Shown here piece after piece: positions 46,253-54,067 of a stretch of DNA of 61,682 bases (the stretch's first letter is position 1; each line of letters opens with the position of its first letter). The position numbers were made by a program, and so were the translations under genes. Origin of the DNA: Novosphingobium sp. BW1 (GTDB lineage: Bacteria; Pseudomonadota; Alphaproteobacteria; Sphingomonadales; Sphingomonadaceae); NCBI RefSeq assembly GCF_008107685.1, contig NZ_VIRF01000083.1:1-61682 (forward strand). Direction: 5' to 3'. Under the pieces are notes generated by a model, which was not told the DNA's origin, did not search any database, and was given only the letters and a program-made list of their open reading frames with translations.

Positions 46253-47104
46253 ATGCGCCGTTCCATGCTTGCTCTTTCCACCTGCCTTGGCCTGCTTGCG
46301 GCCCCGGTTGTCGCCGATGCGCCTGAAGATGGCGCCGAAGTCGTCTCGTGCAACGGCTGCGAGGCGTTGCTCGAACTTGCCGCCGCCACTCCGGCGCGCA
46401 AGGACGACCGCGCGCGCGACGTCTACCGCCATCCCGTGGAAACCCTAAAGTTCATGGGCGTTGCGCCCGACATGAAGGTTGGCGAATACGCGCCGGGCGG
46501 TGGCTGGTATTCGCGCATGCTGGCCCCGTACCTTGCCGAGGAGGGACACCTGACGGGGCTTTACTTCAACCCGGACGTGGTGCCTTTCGATGGCAGCAAG
46601 CTTGCCGAATCGGCGGCGGCCTTTCCGGGCAAGGTCGTCGAATGGACCGGCGTCGATCCTGATTCGGTTTCGGGCATGACACTGAAGGACATTCCTGACG
46701 CCGAGAAGGGCTCGTACGACCGCATCGTCCTGTTCCGCATGCTGCACAACATGATGAACTGGAACATTGCCGATGCCGAGGTGAAGGCCATGCGCACCCT
46801 CCTCAAGGACGATGGCCTGCTGGGCGTGGTCCAGCACCGCGCCAAGGCCGATGCGCCCTTCAGTTACACCAATGGCAGCAAAGGCTACCTGCGCCAGGCC
46901 GACGTCGTGCGGCTGATGGAGCTCAATGGCTTCGAGCTTGTCGCCAGCTCGGAGATCAACGCCAACCCCAAGGACCCGGCCAACTGGGAAGGCGGCGTGT
47001 GGACGCTGCCGCCGCAATTTGCGCTCAAGGAGCAGGACAAGGCCAAGTACGCGGCCATCGGTGAAAGCGACCGCATGACGCTTCTTTTCCGCAAGCGGGA
47101 CTGA
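46253..47104 (+). CDS. Exported class I SAM methyltransferase-like protein (COG4798 type)
   Basis: 283 residues from ATG 46253 with AGGAGG upstream. A signal peptide (MLALSTCLGLLAAPVVADA) predicts a periplasmic location, odd for a SAM enzyme but known for this group. The Rossmann core has RARDVYRHPVETLKFMGVAP, DMKVGEYAPGGGWYSRMLAP (motif I with GGG) and RIVLFRMLHNMMNWNIADAE. YLRQADVVRLMELNGFELVA and EGGVWTLPP at the end are typical of the predicted methyltransferase family. The substrate is unknown. Cys at CNGCEA after the signal is notable. Confidence 0.82.
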   Translation: MRRSMLALSTCLGLLAAPVVADAPEDGAEVVSCNGCEALLELAAATPARKDDRARDVYRHPVETLKFMGVAPDMKVGEYAPGGGWYSRMLAPYLAEEGHLTGLYFNPDVVPFDGSKLAESAAAFPGKVVEWTGVDPDSVSGMTLKDIPDAEKGSYDRIVLFRMLHNMMNWNIADAEVKAMRTLLKDDGLLGVVQHRAKADAPFSYTNGSKGYLRQADVVRLMELNGFELVASSEINANPKDPANWEGGVWTLPPQFALKEQDKAKYAAIGESDRMTLLFRKRD

Positions 47105-47118
47105 TATCGGCCCGGTAC

Positions 47119-47994
47119 ATGAGCACAATCACCGTCGCCGCACTCCAGCTTCCCCTCGGCTCGCAGCTCGAGTCCGAGAACATTGCCGCCGTCTCCGCGC
47201 TCGTCGAGGAGGCGGCGGGCAAGGGCGCGCAGCTGATCCTGCCGCCTGAACTGTTCGCGGGCCCCTACTTCTGCAAGAACGAGGAGGAGGAACTTTTCGA
47301 GCTGGCCCGCCCGACCGAGATACATCCCTCGGTCATTGCCATGCGTGAACTGGCGGCCAGGCTTGAGGTGACGATTCCGACCAGCTTCTTCGAGAAGGAC
47401 GGGCACCACTATTACAACACGCTCGCGATGATCGGGCCGGACGGCGCGATCATGGGGACCTACCGCAAGAGCCATATTCCCGACGGGCCGGGCTACGAGG
47501 AGAAGTACTACTTCCGCCCGGGTAACGACGGGTTCAAGGTCTGGGACGTTCCGGTGAACGGCGAGGTCGTGCGCGTGGGCGTAGGGGTCTGCTGGGACCA
47601 GTGGTATCCCGAATGCGCGCGGGTCATGGCGCTGATGGGCGCTGAGCTCCTGCTCTACCCCACTGCCATCGGTTCCGAGCCCTACGACGCCACGCTCGAC
47701 ACCAGCCGCATGTGGCGCCGCGCGATGGTTGGCCATTCGGTATCCAACTGCATGCCGGTGATCGCAGCCAACCGTATTGGCGTCGAAACCGAGTGCGGGA
47801 CCGAACAGACTTTCTACGGTCACTCCTTCATTTGCGACGAATGGGGCGATTACGTCACCGAATTCGGCAAGGAGGAGACGGGCGTCTTGGTGGCAACGAT
47901 CGATCTTGCACGTGCGGCGAAGCACCGGGCAGGGATGGGCTTCTTCCGCGATCGCCGCCCCCAGCTTTACGGCCGCATCGCACAGGACGTCTGA
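47119..47994 (+). CDS. aguB: N-carbamoylputrescine amidase
   Basis: 291 residues of the nitrilase superfamily, with the Glu-Lys-Cys triad in LILPPELFAGPYFCKNEEEE, GTYRKSHIPDGPGYEEKYYF and VGVGVCWDQWYPECARVMAL. The PDGPGYEEKYYFRPGN block is characteristic of AguB, which hydrolyses N-carbamoylputrescine to putrescine, CO2 and ammonia in the agmatine route. The partner agmatine deiminase gene is not in the window. It follows the methyltransferase gene by 14 nt and precedes folK by 13 nt, so they may share transcription. Confidence 0.93.
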   Translation: MSTITVAALQLPLGSQLESENIAAVSALVEEAAGKGAQLILPPELFAGPYFCKNEEEELFELARPTEIHPSVIAMRELAARLEVTIPTSFFEKDGHHYYNTLAMIGPDGAIMGTYRKSHIPDGPGYEEKYYFRPGNDGFKVWDVPVNGEVVRVGVGVCWDQWYPECARVMALMGAELLLYPTAIGSEPYDATLDTSRMWRRAMVGHSVSNCMPVIAANRIGVETECGTEQTFYGHSFICDEWGDYVTEFGKEETGVLVATIDLARAAKHRAGMGFFRDRRPQLYGRIAQDV

Positions 47995-48007
47995 GAGCGT
48001 GACCGGT

Positions 48008-48541
48008 ATGGCGGGCCAGGGCGTGGCTTGGGATGGAGAGGGCGCCTATCTCATCGCACTTGGTTCGAACATGCGCCACCCGAGCATCGGCTCGCCGCGC
48101 CGGGTGCTCGCGCGCGCTCTGGATATGATCGGACAGGAGATCGGCCAAGTCACGGCGATCTCGCCCCTCCTCGAGACACCGCCGGTGGGCCCCTCGCGCC
48201 GACGTTACCTCAATGCGGCCGCCATCCTCGAGACTGGACTGGCTCCTCTGGAGGTGATGCGTGAACTTCTCGCGATCGAGGCTCGACTGGGGCGTAAGCG
48301 CCTCGGCCAGGACTGGCAATCGCGTGTTCTTGACCTTGATATCGTGCTGTGGAGCCAAGGACCTTGGGCCCAGGATGATGGGCAAACCAGTCTCGTCCTG
48401 CCCCACCCTGCCTTCCGTCAACGTGACTTCGTCCTCGCCCCGGCACGCACCATAGCGGGCACTTGGCGTGATCCTCTGACAGGTTTGTCGATCAACCAGT
48501 TACACACCCGCTTGACCAAGCCCCGACATGCCCCTAGGTGA
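48008..48541 (+). CDS. folK: 6-hydroxymethyl-7,8-dihydropterin pyrophosphokinase
   Basis: 177 residues from ATG 48008 (GTG 47999 is an alternative). It shows YLIALGSNMRHPSIGSPRRV (LGSN motif), SPLLETPPVGPSRRRYLNAA (pterin site), ELLAIEARLGRKRLGQDWQS, RVLDLDIVLW (metal-binding D-x-D) and LPHPAFRQRDFVLAP, the folK signature end. It transfers pyrophosphate from ATP to the pterin in folate synthesis. The N-terminal about 12 residues are an extension compared with E. coli. It ends 30 nt before tRNA-Lys. Confidence 0.95.
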   Translation: MAGQGVAWDGEGAYLIALGSNMRHPSIGSPRRVLARALDMIGQEIGQVTAISPLLETPPVGPSRRRYLNAAAILETGLAPLEVMRELLAIEARLGRKRLGQDWQSRVLDLDIVLWSQGPWAQDDGQTSLVLPHPAFRQRDFVLAPARTIAGTWRDPLTGLSINQLHTRLTKPRHAPR

Positions 48542-48571
48542 GCCTCCACCAGATCCGCAAAGCGGCATCGG

Positions 48572-48647
48572 GGGCCCTTAGCTCAGTCGGTAGAGCAACT
48601 GACTTTTAATCAGTAGGTCGCTGGTTCGAACCCAGCAGGGCTCACCA
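48572..48647 (+). tRNA. tRNA-Lys (anticodon TTT)
   Basis: A 76-nt cloverleaf with encoded CCA. The acceptor stem pairs GGGCCCT with AGGGCTC (one G-T), the D arm begins at TAGCTCAGTCGG, the anticodon stem ACTGA/TCAGT encloses the loop CTTTTAA with anticodon TTT, and the T arm is CTGGTTCGAACCCAG. It stands at the junction of the core chromosome and an accessory region. Confidence 0.97.
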
Positions 48648-48692
48648 TACAACGGTATGAAAATGTTGATGTTTATCGCCATCGCGAATGCC

Positions 48693-48726
48693 AAACCGGC
48701 CTAAATTTCTTTTTAGGCCGGTTTTT
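48693..48726 (+). terminator. Terminator after tRNA-Lys
   Basis: AAACCGGCCTAAA (48693-48705) pairs over 13 bp with TTTAGGCCGGTTT (48712-48724) and is followed by more T. A third partial copy, TTTAGGCCGGTT, follows at once, giving alternative pairings. Confidence 0.8.
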
Positions 48727-48778
48727 AGGCCGGTTGGAATTTCTCTAAAAATTTTGAAGTTGCCGACAAACTCGCAAT

Positions 48779-48827
48779 CCAACCGTGCCAAGGTTGGGGG
48801 CAGGGTTCGAATCCCTTCACCGCTCCA
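48779..48827 (+). other. 3' half of a tRNA-Gly(GCC), probable attachment site remnant
   Basis: The 49 nt start with an anticodon arm CCAACCGTGCCAAGGTTGG, continue with GGGCAGGGTTCGAATCCC (T arm) and end in the acceptor CACCGCTCCA. Bacterial tRNA-Gly(GCC) has CCAACCTTGCCAAGGTTGG and CACCCGCTCCA with U before CCA, so the piece matches with one acceptor base lost. No D arm or 5' acceptor strand exists upstream, so this is not a working gene. Integrases commonly duplicate just this part of a tRNA gene. Confidence 0.7.
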
Positions 48828-48879
48828 TTTTCTTCCAGAAAAATCGATCACTTATTTCCTCCTAGAGCAGGGAATTCAT

Positions 48880-48911
48880 ATTACGCGTGCCTCTGGAGAG
48901 GCCGGCGTAAT
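48880..48911. repeat. 32-bp near-perfect palindrome
   Basis: ATTACGC-GT-GCCTCT-GG-AGAGGC-CG-GCGTAAT: 13 of 15 arm positions pair. It lies in the 488-bp gap between tRNA-Lys and the DUF932 gene, after the tRNA-Gly fragment. The ATTAC motif recurs directly after it as GTAAT. Confidence 0.7.
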
Positions 48912-49080
48912 AAGGAAGTAATATGTCGAACGGGTGCTCCAGGGCCCCTTGGCGTATATTCGTTATCCCTCTGTGCGGGCGGCTGTCGATGCCGTTCTGA
49001 GGGGAGTCATGGGCCCGATGCTGGCCCGTGCGGCATCGGGAATTGAATCTCCCGAGAGTGAGAGAGCGGACGGATTTTCC

Positions 49081-49122
49081 GTGACGGGTTGAGGGCTGGG
49101 AGAGAGGCTCCTGGCGCCCGTC
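49081..49122 (+). promoter_or_regulatory. Structured leader L1 before the DUF932 gene
   Basis: A 42-nt block starting GTGACGGGTTGAGG and ending GGCTCCTGGCGCCCGTC. GACGG can pair with CCGTC at the end and GGAG with CTCC inside. It ends 13 nt before the ATG, so it is in the mRNA leader and includes the purine-rich GAGAGAGG. It is nearly identical to L2 at 50446. Confidence 0.6.
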
Positions 49123-49135
49123 ATGGAAAAGTCCC

Positions 49136-50332
49136 ATGACACAAGCGCAAATTCTGGATGCCGCGCGCGAAGGCGCTGGCGGCTACAAGGTGGATGTGAG
49201 CCGCGGCGAGCGGAACGGCCGCGTATCTTCGGAATGGTTTTCGCGGCCGGACGACGAGCGCTACCTCTCGCTGTCGGAGCTGTTCTCCTCGGTCCACGGC
49301 CGCGCCGAACAGAGCCGCACCCGGACGGTGGAGAGTGCGGCGATCCGGGTAGAGGCCAGCCGCGACGATCCTGAACGTCTGGCGCTGATGCTGCCAGGCT
49401 CGGCTTCGCCAGCCGCGCCCACCCATTGGAGCTTCGGGCAGCTCGCCAGTCTGGTCGGAGCACCGGCGGCCTATTTGCGCCAGCTTCCCGCGCCACTTGC
49501 CGGCATCAACCTGCAATATGGACTGACCTCGCATCGCGCCGAGCAGGTGAAGGCCTTGGAAACCGACGACGGTCGGGTCGAACTGCGCGCCGTCACCGGC
49601 CCCGATTATGGCCGCATCTACGATCACGAACTGGTCTCAGCCGTTCAGCGCATCGCCGGAAATGGTATCGGTGATACCCGCTGGAAGGTGCCCGGCGTGC
49701 TCGACTGGTCGACTGGCATCTACAATCCGCGCGTCGATGTCACCCGCGACACGACCACGCTTTATGCGTCCGACCGCGACGTGTTCCTGTTCCTGGTCGA
49801 CGACCTCAATCCGATCGAGGCCGGCAAACTGCCCGACGGCTCGCCCGATCTCTACTTCCGGGGCTTCTACTGCTGGAATTCCGAAGTCGGCGCCAAGACG
49901 CTGGGCATTGCGAGCTTCTACCTTCGCGCCGTTTGCCAGAACCGCAACCTGTGGGGCGTGGAGCAATTCGAGGAGATCACGATCCGCCACTCCAAATATG
50001 CCGCATCGCGTTTTGCTCACGAAGCGGCACCTGCGCTTACGCGTTTTGCCGATTCGTCGCCCATGCCATTCGTCAACGGCATCAGGGCCGCGCGCGAGCG
50101 GATAGTTGCCCGCAACGACGAGGACCGTTCAGACTTCCTGCGCCGGCGCGGCTTCTCGAGGGCGGATACGGCAAAAATCGTGGAGACGGTCCTTGCCGAG
50201 GAAGGCCATCCACCCTCGAGCGTGTTCGACTTCGTCCAGGGCATTACGGCACTCGCACGCGACAAGACCAACCAGGACGCGCGGCTCGACTTGGAAACGC
50301 GGGCGAAGAAACTTCTCGATCGCACTGCCTGA
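49136..50332 (+). CDS. DUF932 domain protein
   Basis: 398 residues. YLSLSELFSSVHGRAEQSRT, HWSFGQLASLVGAPAAYLRQ, RAVTGPDYGRIYDHELVSAV, SDRDVFLFLVDDLNPIEAGK, and FYCWNSEVGAKTLGIASFYL are typical of DUF932, a family frequent on plasmids and integrative elements. No enzymatic motif is known; the fold is thought to be related to phage or plasmid maintenance proteins. No signal or membrane span. ATG 49136 is the first ATG in frame after the leader. It heads a series of four plasmid-type genes on the same strand. Confidence 0.88.
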   Translation: MTQAQILDAAREGAGGYKVDVSRGERNGRVSSEWFSRPDDERYLSLSELFSSVHGRAEQSRTRTVESAAIRVEASRDDPERLALMLPGSASPAAPTHWSFGQLASLVGAPAAYLRQLPAPLAGINLQYGLTSHRAEQVKALETDDGRVELRAVTGPDYGRIYDHELVSAVQRIAGNGIGDTRWKVPGVLDWSTGIYNPRVDVTRDTTTLYASDRDVFLFLVDDLNPIEAGKLPDGSPDLYFRGFYCWNSEVGAKTLGIASFYLRAVCQNRNLWGVEQFEEITIRHSKYAASRFAHEAAPALTRFADSSPMPFVNGIRAARERIVARNDEDRSDFLRRRGFSRADTAKIVETVLAEEGHPPSSVFDFVQGITALARDKTNQDARLDLETRAKKLLDRTA

Positions 50333-50445
50333 TCCCCGATCCATTCGAGCCGCGGACTTCGGCGTCTGCGGCCCGGTCTGTTCCTCATTTGCGATCACCC
50401 GCGCTTTGCGCCGTCCTCCAGAGCAAGAGGGCGGCGCTTCGCTTC

Positions 50446-50488
50446 GTGACGGTTTTGAGGTCGAGAGAGAGGCTCCCGGCCCGCCGTC
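50446..50488 (+). promoter_or_regulatory. Structured leader L2 before the ParB gene
   Basis: A 43-nt block starting GTGACGGTTTTGAGG and ending GGCTCCCGGCCCGCCGTC. It shares about 33 positions with L1 at 49081, including GAGAGAGGCTCC, and the same GACGG/CCGTC closing pairs. It ends 14 nt before the ParB ATG. Confidence 0.6.
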
Positions 50489-50502
50489 GCGGAGTATATG
50501 TC

Positions 50503-52614
50503 ATGGCTACTGCTGCAACGAAGATCACCCTGTCGCCTTCGCGCGACATTCCCTTCAACAAGCTCGGGCTCAGCCAGTCGAATGTCCGGCGTATCAAGGC
50601 CGGCGTGTCGATCGAGGAATTGGCTGAGGACATTGCTCGGCGAGGCCTGCTCCAGGGCCTCAGCGTCCGGTCTGTCATCGGCGAAGCCGGCGCCGAGACC
50701 GGCATGTTCGAGATCCCGGCTGGTGGGCGCCGTTACCGTGCGCTCGAATTGCTGGTGAAGCACAAGCGTCTCGCCAGGACCGCGCCGGTGCCCTGCATCG
50801 TGCGCGAAGACGGCATCGCCGAGGAAGATTCACTTGCCGAGAACATCCAGCGTGCGCCGCTCCATCCGCTCGACCAGTTCCGCGCCTTCCTCGCCCTGCG
50901 CGAAATGGGCCAGTCCGAGGAGGAAATCGCCGCCGCTTTCTTCGTCTCGGTCGCCGTCGTCAAGCAGCGGCTCAAGCTTGCGTCGGTCGCACCAAAGCTC
51001 CTCGACGTCTATGCCGAGGATGGGTTGAGCCTCGACCAACTGATGGCCTTCACGGTCTCCGGCGATCATGAGCGGCAGGAGCAGGTCTTCGAACGGCTGA
51101 GCCAGTCCCACGACAAGCAGCCCTACACCATCCGCCGCCTGCTGACCGAAGGCGCCGTCCGTGCTTCCGACAAGCGTGCGCAGTTCATCGGCCTCGAAGC
51201 CTATCTCGAGGCCGGCGGCGGCATCATGCGCGACTTGTTCCAGGGCGATGATGGCGGCTGGCTGCAGGATGCGGCGCTGATCGACATGATCGTGGCCGAG
51301 CGGCTGAACGAGGAAGCGGGCACCATTGCCGCCGAAGGCTGGAAGTGGATCGAGGTGGCCCCCGATTTTCCGTATGGTCACACATTCGGCCTGCGCCAGC
51401 TTCGCGGTGAGGTACAGCCGCTCACGGCGGAGGAGGAAGCGACCCGCGATGCCTTCCAGGCGCAGCTCGACCGCCTGACCGAGGAATATTCCGACGCCGA
51501 CGAACTCCCCGACGAAATCGACGAGCGCCTGGGGGAGATCGAGACGGCACTCGAAGGATTCGAGGGGCGGCCGGTCAGGTACGAACCCGGCGAAGTCGCC
51601 CGCGCCGGTGCCTTCGTCAGCATTGCCTCGAACGGCGTCTTGCGTGTCGAGCGCGGCTATGTGCGCCCCGAGGACGAGCAGCCTATCGCACATGCGGACG
51701 ATCAAAGCATGACTGATCATGCCATTGCGGCAAGTGCCAGTCACCCCGGCGACGGCGCCGTCACTGCCGAGACGGACGCATCGCTTCCTGAGCCCGAGGA
51801 AGACGAAGGGCTTGCGCCCATCTCTGACCGGCTGATGACCGAACTGACGGCCCATCGCACGCTTGGCCTGCGCCAGGCGCTCGGCGAACGGCCGGATATG
51901 GCGTTCCTTGCTGCACTCCACGCGCTCACGCTCAAGGTCTTCTATCACTATGGCTCGGACAGCTGTCTCGAACTCGACCTGAAGAGCGTCAGTTTCGGCG
52001 TGCAGGCACCGGGGCTCAATGACAGCGCCTGTGGCGATGCGATCCGGGCGCGGCACGAGAGCTGGGCTTCGGTCGTGCCGAAGGAATCCGCTGATCTGTG
52101 GGATGCTCTGGGCGAATGGGACGGCGCTCGCCGCTCGGCGCTCTTTGCGCACGTCGTCAGCCTGTCGGTCAACGCGGTGCATGAGGCCTGGAACCGCCGT
52201 CCGCGCGCGCTTGCCCATGCCGACCGGCTGGCACAAGCAGTCGATCTCGACATGGTGGCGGCTGGCTGGAAGCCAACGGTCGATATGTTCCTCGGCCGCG
52301 TGACCAAGGCGCGCATCCTGCAGGCGGTCACGGAGGCGAAGGGACCGCAAACGGCTGACCGGATCGCCCATCTCAAGAAGGGCGACATGGCCGCCCAGGC
52401 AGAAACCTTGCTGGCCGGCTCGGGCTGGCTGCCGGAACCGCTTCGCACGGCGCACTGTCCAATGCCCGAAGCGTGCGAAGGCGAAATCACCGACACCACT
52501 GCAATGGTCGTAGAATTGGCGGCGGACGGCGGCGAAACGGATATGGCCGCAAACGCGTCGACCGGCGAGAATGACCCTGCCGACGACGCCTTCCAGGCCA
52601 TCGCCGCCGAATGA
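50503..52614 (+). CDS. Large ParB/RepB-like partition or nuclease protein
   Basis: 703 residues from ATG 50503; the frame is open far upstream across the previous gene but that part is not coding in this frame. The ParB N-terminal domain spans about 10-190: LSPSRDIPFNKLGLSQSNVR, IEELAEDIARRGLLQGLSVR, PAGGRRYRALELL (the GERR-like box) and AEEDSLAENIQRAPLHPLDQ, then a helix-turn-helix region. The remaining about 500 residues are specific to large plasmid-type ParB proteins, with an acidic stretch (EPEEDEGLAP). No parA is adjacent, so it may act in element maintenance or as a nuclease rather than partition alone. Confidence 0.88.
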   Translation: MATAATKITLSPSRDIPFNKLGLSQSNVRRIKAGVSIEELAEDIARRGLLQGLSVRSVIGEAGAETGMFEIPAGGRRYRALELLVKHKRLARTAPVPCIVREDGIAEEDSLAENIQRAPLHPLDQFRAFLALREMGQSEEEIAAAFFVSVAVVKQRLKLASVAPKLLDVYAEDGLSLDQLMAFTVSGDHERQEQVFERLSQSHDKQPYTIRRLLTEGAVRASDKRAQFIGLEAYLEAGGGIMRDLFQGDDGGWLQDAALIDMIVAERLNEEAGTIAAEGWKWIEVAPDFPYGHTFGLRQLRGEVQPLTAEEEATRDAFQAQLDRLTEEYSDADELPDEIDERLGEIETALEGFEGRPVRYEPGEVARAGAFVSIASNGVLRVERGYVRPEDEQPIAHADDQSMTDHAIAASASHPGDGAVTAETDASLPEPEEDEGLAPISDRLMTELTAHRTLGLRQALGERPDMAFLAALHALTLKVFYHYGSDSCLELDLKSVSFGVQAPGLNDSACGDAIRARHESWASVVPKESADLWDALGEWDGARRSALFAHVVSLSVNAVHEAWNRRPRALAHADRLAQAVDLDMVAAGWKPTVDMFLGRVTKARILQAVTEAKGPQTADRIAHLKKGDMAAQAETLLAGSGWLPEPLRTAHCPMPEACEGEITDTTAMVVELAADGGETDMAANASTGENDPADDAFQAIAAE

Positions 52615-52634
52615 CCGTTTGACGCTTGCGCACT

Positions 52635-52683
52635 GGCCCGCCGGCACTGGGGTTCCCCTCGCGGGGGATGCCAGCGGCGGGCC
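52635..52683 (+). promoter_or_regulatory. Long hairpin before the Toprim gene
   Basis: GGCCCGCC (52635-52642) pairs with GGCGGGCC (52676-52683); inside, GGCA pairs with TGCC and CCCC with GGGG. It lies 22 nt before the start codon at 52706 and 20 nt after the ParB stop. It may control read-through or translation of the next gene. Confidence 0.55.
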
Positions 52684-52705
52684 ATTTTGCATGGAGGAAC
52701 CTGTG

Positions 52706-53758
52706 ATGGCGCAAAGCCCGCATGATCTGGCGCGTGCGCTTGCCAATCGCGCCGAGGAGGTGTGCCGCACCTATCTGTCCAATGGGCACAGGCAAGGAAA
52801 CTATTGGCAGGTCGGCGACGTTCGCGGCGCGGCCGGGCGCTCGATGTTCGTCCGGTTGAAGGACACCGCAAAGGGCGTCGCGGGCAAATGGACCGACGCG
52901 GCAACCGGTGAATATGGCGATTTGCTCGACGTGATCCGCGAGGGCTGCGGCCTCTCCCAATTCAGCGCCATCGCCGCAGAAGCGCGCCGGTTCCTCAGCT
53001 TGCCACCTGCCGAACCGGAACCGGACAGTCGGCGAACCCGCAAATCCTATGCGCCGGCCGGATCACGGGAATCGGCTCGCCGGCTGTTTGCGATGGCGCA
53101 GCCGATCACCTGCACGCTTGCGGAACGATATCTGCACAGGCGCGGGATCACGGCCTTGCCCGAAACCAGGGCGCTACGCTTCCATCCGCGCTGCTATTAC
53201 CGGCCAGACGAAACTTCCCCGACCGAGACCTGGCCAGCCATGATCGCCGCGGTCACCGATGTCAGCGGCAAGATCACCGGCGCACATCGCACGTGGCTCG
53301 ACCCCCATGGCTTCAGCGAAGCGACGCTCGGCAAGGCACCGATCGAAACGCCGAGGCGGGCAATGGGCGATCTTCTCGGACACGCGGTGCGCTTCGGGGC
53401 GCCCGGCGCGGTGATGGCAGCCGGCGAAGGCATCGAAACCATGCTGTCGCTCAGATGCGTCCTGCCAACCATGCCAATGCTCGCCGCGCTCTCCGCCGCG
53501 CATCTCGCTGCCATCATCTTTCCGCACGAACTGCGCCGCATCTACATCGCGTATGAAAACGATCCTGCGGGCAACGGCGCAATGGCGGCACTCTTCGGCC
53601 GCGCCGAGCAGGCAGGGATTGAGGCAATCGTGCTGTCGCCAGCGCTCGGGGACTTCAACGAGGATCTGCGGCTCCTAGGCATTGACGCGCTGCGGGAGGG
53701 CATTCGCGTCCAGCTCGCACCGCAGGACTTCGACCACGTCCTGGACCTGACGGCGTAA
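52706..53758 (+). CDS. Toprim domain protein (DUF7146 plus Toprim), plasmid primase-like
   Basis: 350 residues. The N-terminal half has HRQGNYWQVGDVRGAAGRSM and ATGEYGDLLDVIREGCGLSQ, in the manner of primase zinc-binding replacement domains (DUF7146). The Toprim fold follows: MAAGEGIETMLSLRCVLPTM (the catalytic Glu in GEGIE) and RIYIAYENDPAGNGAMAALF (with DPAG in place of the DxD). Such proteins are found on plasmids and ICEs near DUF932 and ParB genes. ATG 52706 has GGAGG upstream; ATG 52691 is also in frame. Confidence 0.85.
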   Translation: MAQSPHDLARALANRAEEVCRTYLSNGHRQGNYWQVGDVRGAAGRSMFVRLKDTAKGVAGKWTDAATGEYGDLLDVIREGCGLSQFSAIAAEARRFLSLPPAEPEPDSRRTRKSYAPAGSRESARRLFAMAQPITCTLAERYLHRRGITALPETRALRFHPRCYYRPDETSPTETWPAMIAAVTDVSGKITGAHRTWLDPHGFSEATLGKAPIETPRRAMGDLLGHAVRFGAPGAVMAAGEGIETMLSLRCVLPTMPMLAALSAAHLAAIIFPHELRRIYIAYENDPAGNGAMAALFGRAEQAGIEAIVLSPALGDFNEDLRLLGIDALREGIRVQLAPQDFDHVLDLTA

Positions 53759-53797
53759 CCGGGACGAAAATGCGGGCGTTGGCTTACGAACGACCGT

Positions 53798-53945
53798 GTT
53801 GCCCGGATGCCTATCCCGCGCGAGAGGACCGCGCCTCGGCCTTCGAGAGGGCGAGCGGCCGTCAAACGGTCCGTCCGGGCAACCTTGTGACCGACTATTT
53901 TCCGGCGGCCCTCCAGGCCTTTCCATCGCGAAGCAAAATAGTCGG
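53798..53945. repeat. Two adjacent inverted repeats in the gap before the DUF2493 gene
   Basis: GTTGCCCGGA (53798-53807) pairs with TCCGGGCAAC (53874-53883), and CCGACTATTTT (53891-53901) with AAAATAGTCGG (53935-53945). The gap 53759-54067 has no supported gene. A small RNA or complex mRNA leader is possible; the frames across it are not convincing. Confidence 0.6.
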
Positions 53946-54067
53946 CCCCTGCGGCCCTGCGCTGCGCTTCGGCCCGCTCGCTCTCGCTCGGGGTGCCAGT
54001 CCAGCCCGCCCAGCGGCATTGTCGCCATGAAGGCAGCGGCGGTCGCGGCCCAGCGATGGAGCATCTC

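Noticed and set aside
48572..48827. Second functional tRNA gene after tRNA-Lys
   Set aside because: The tRNA-Gly piece lacks the acceptor 5' strand and D arm and has lost one acceptor base.
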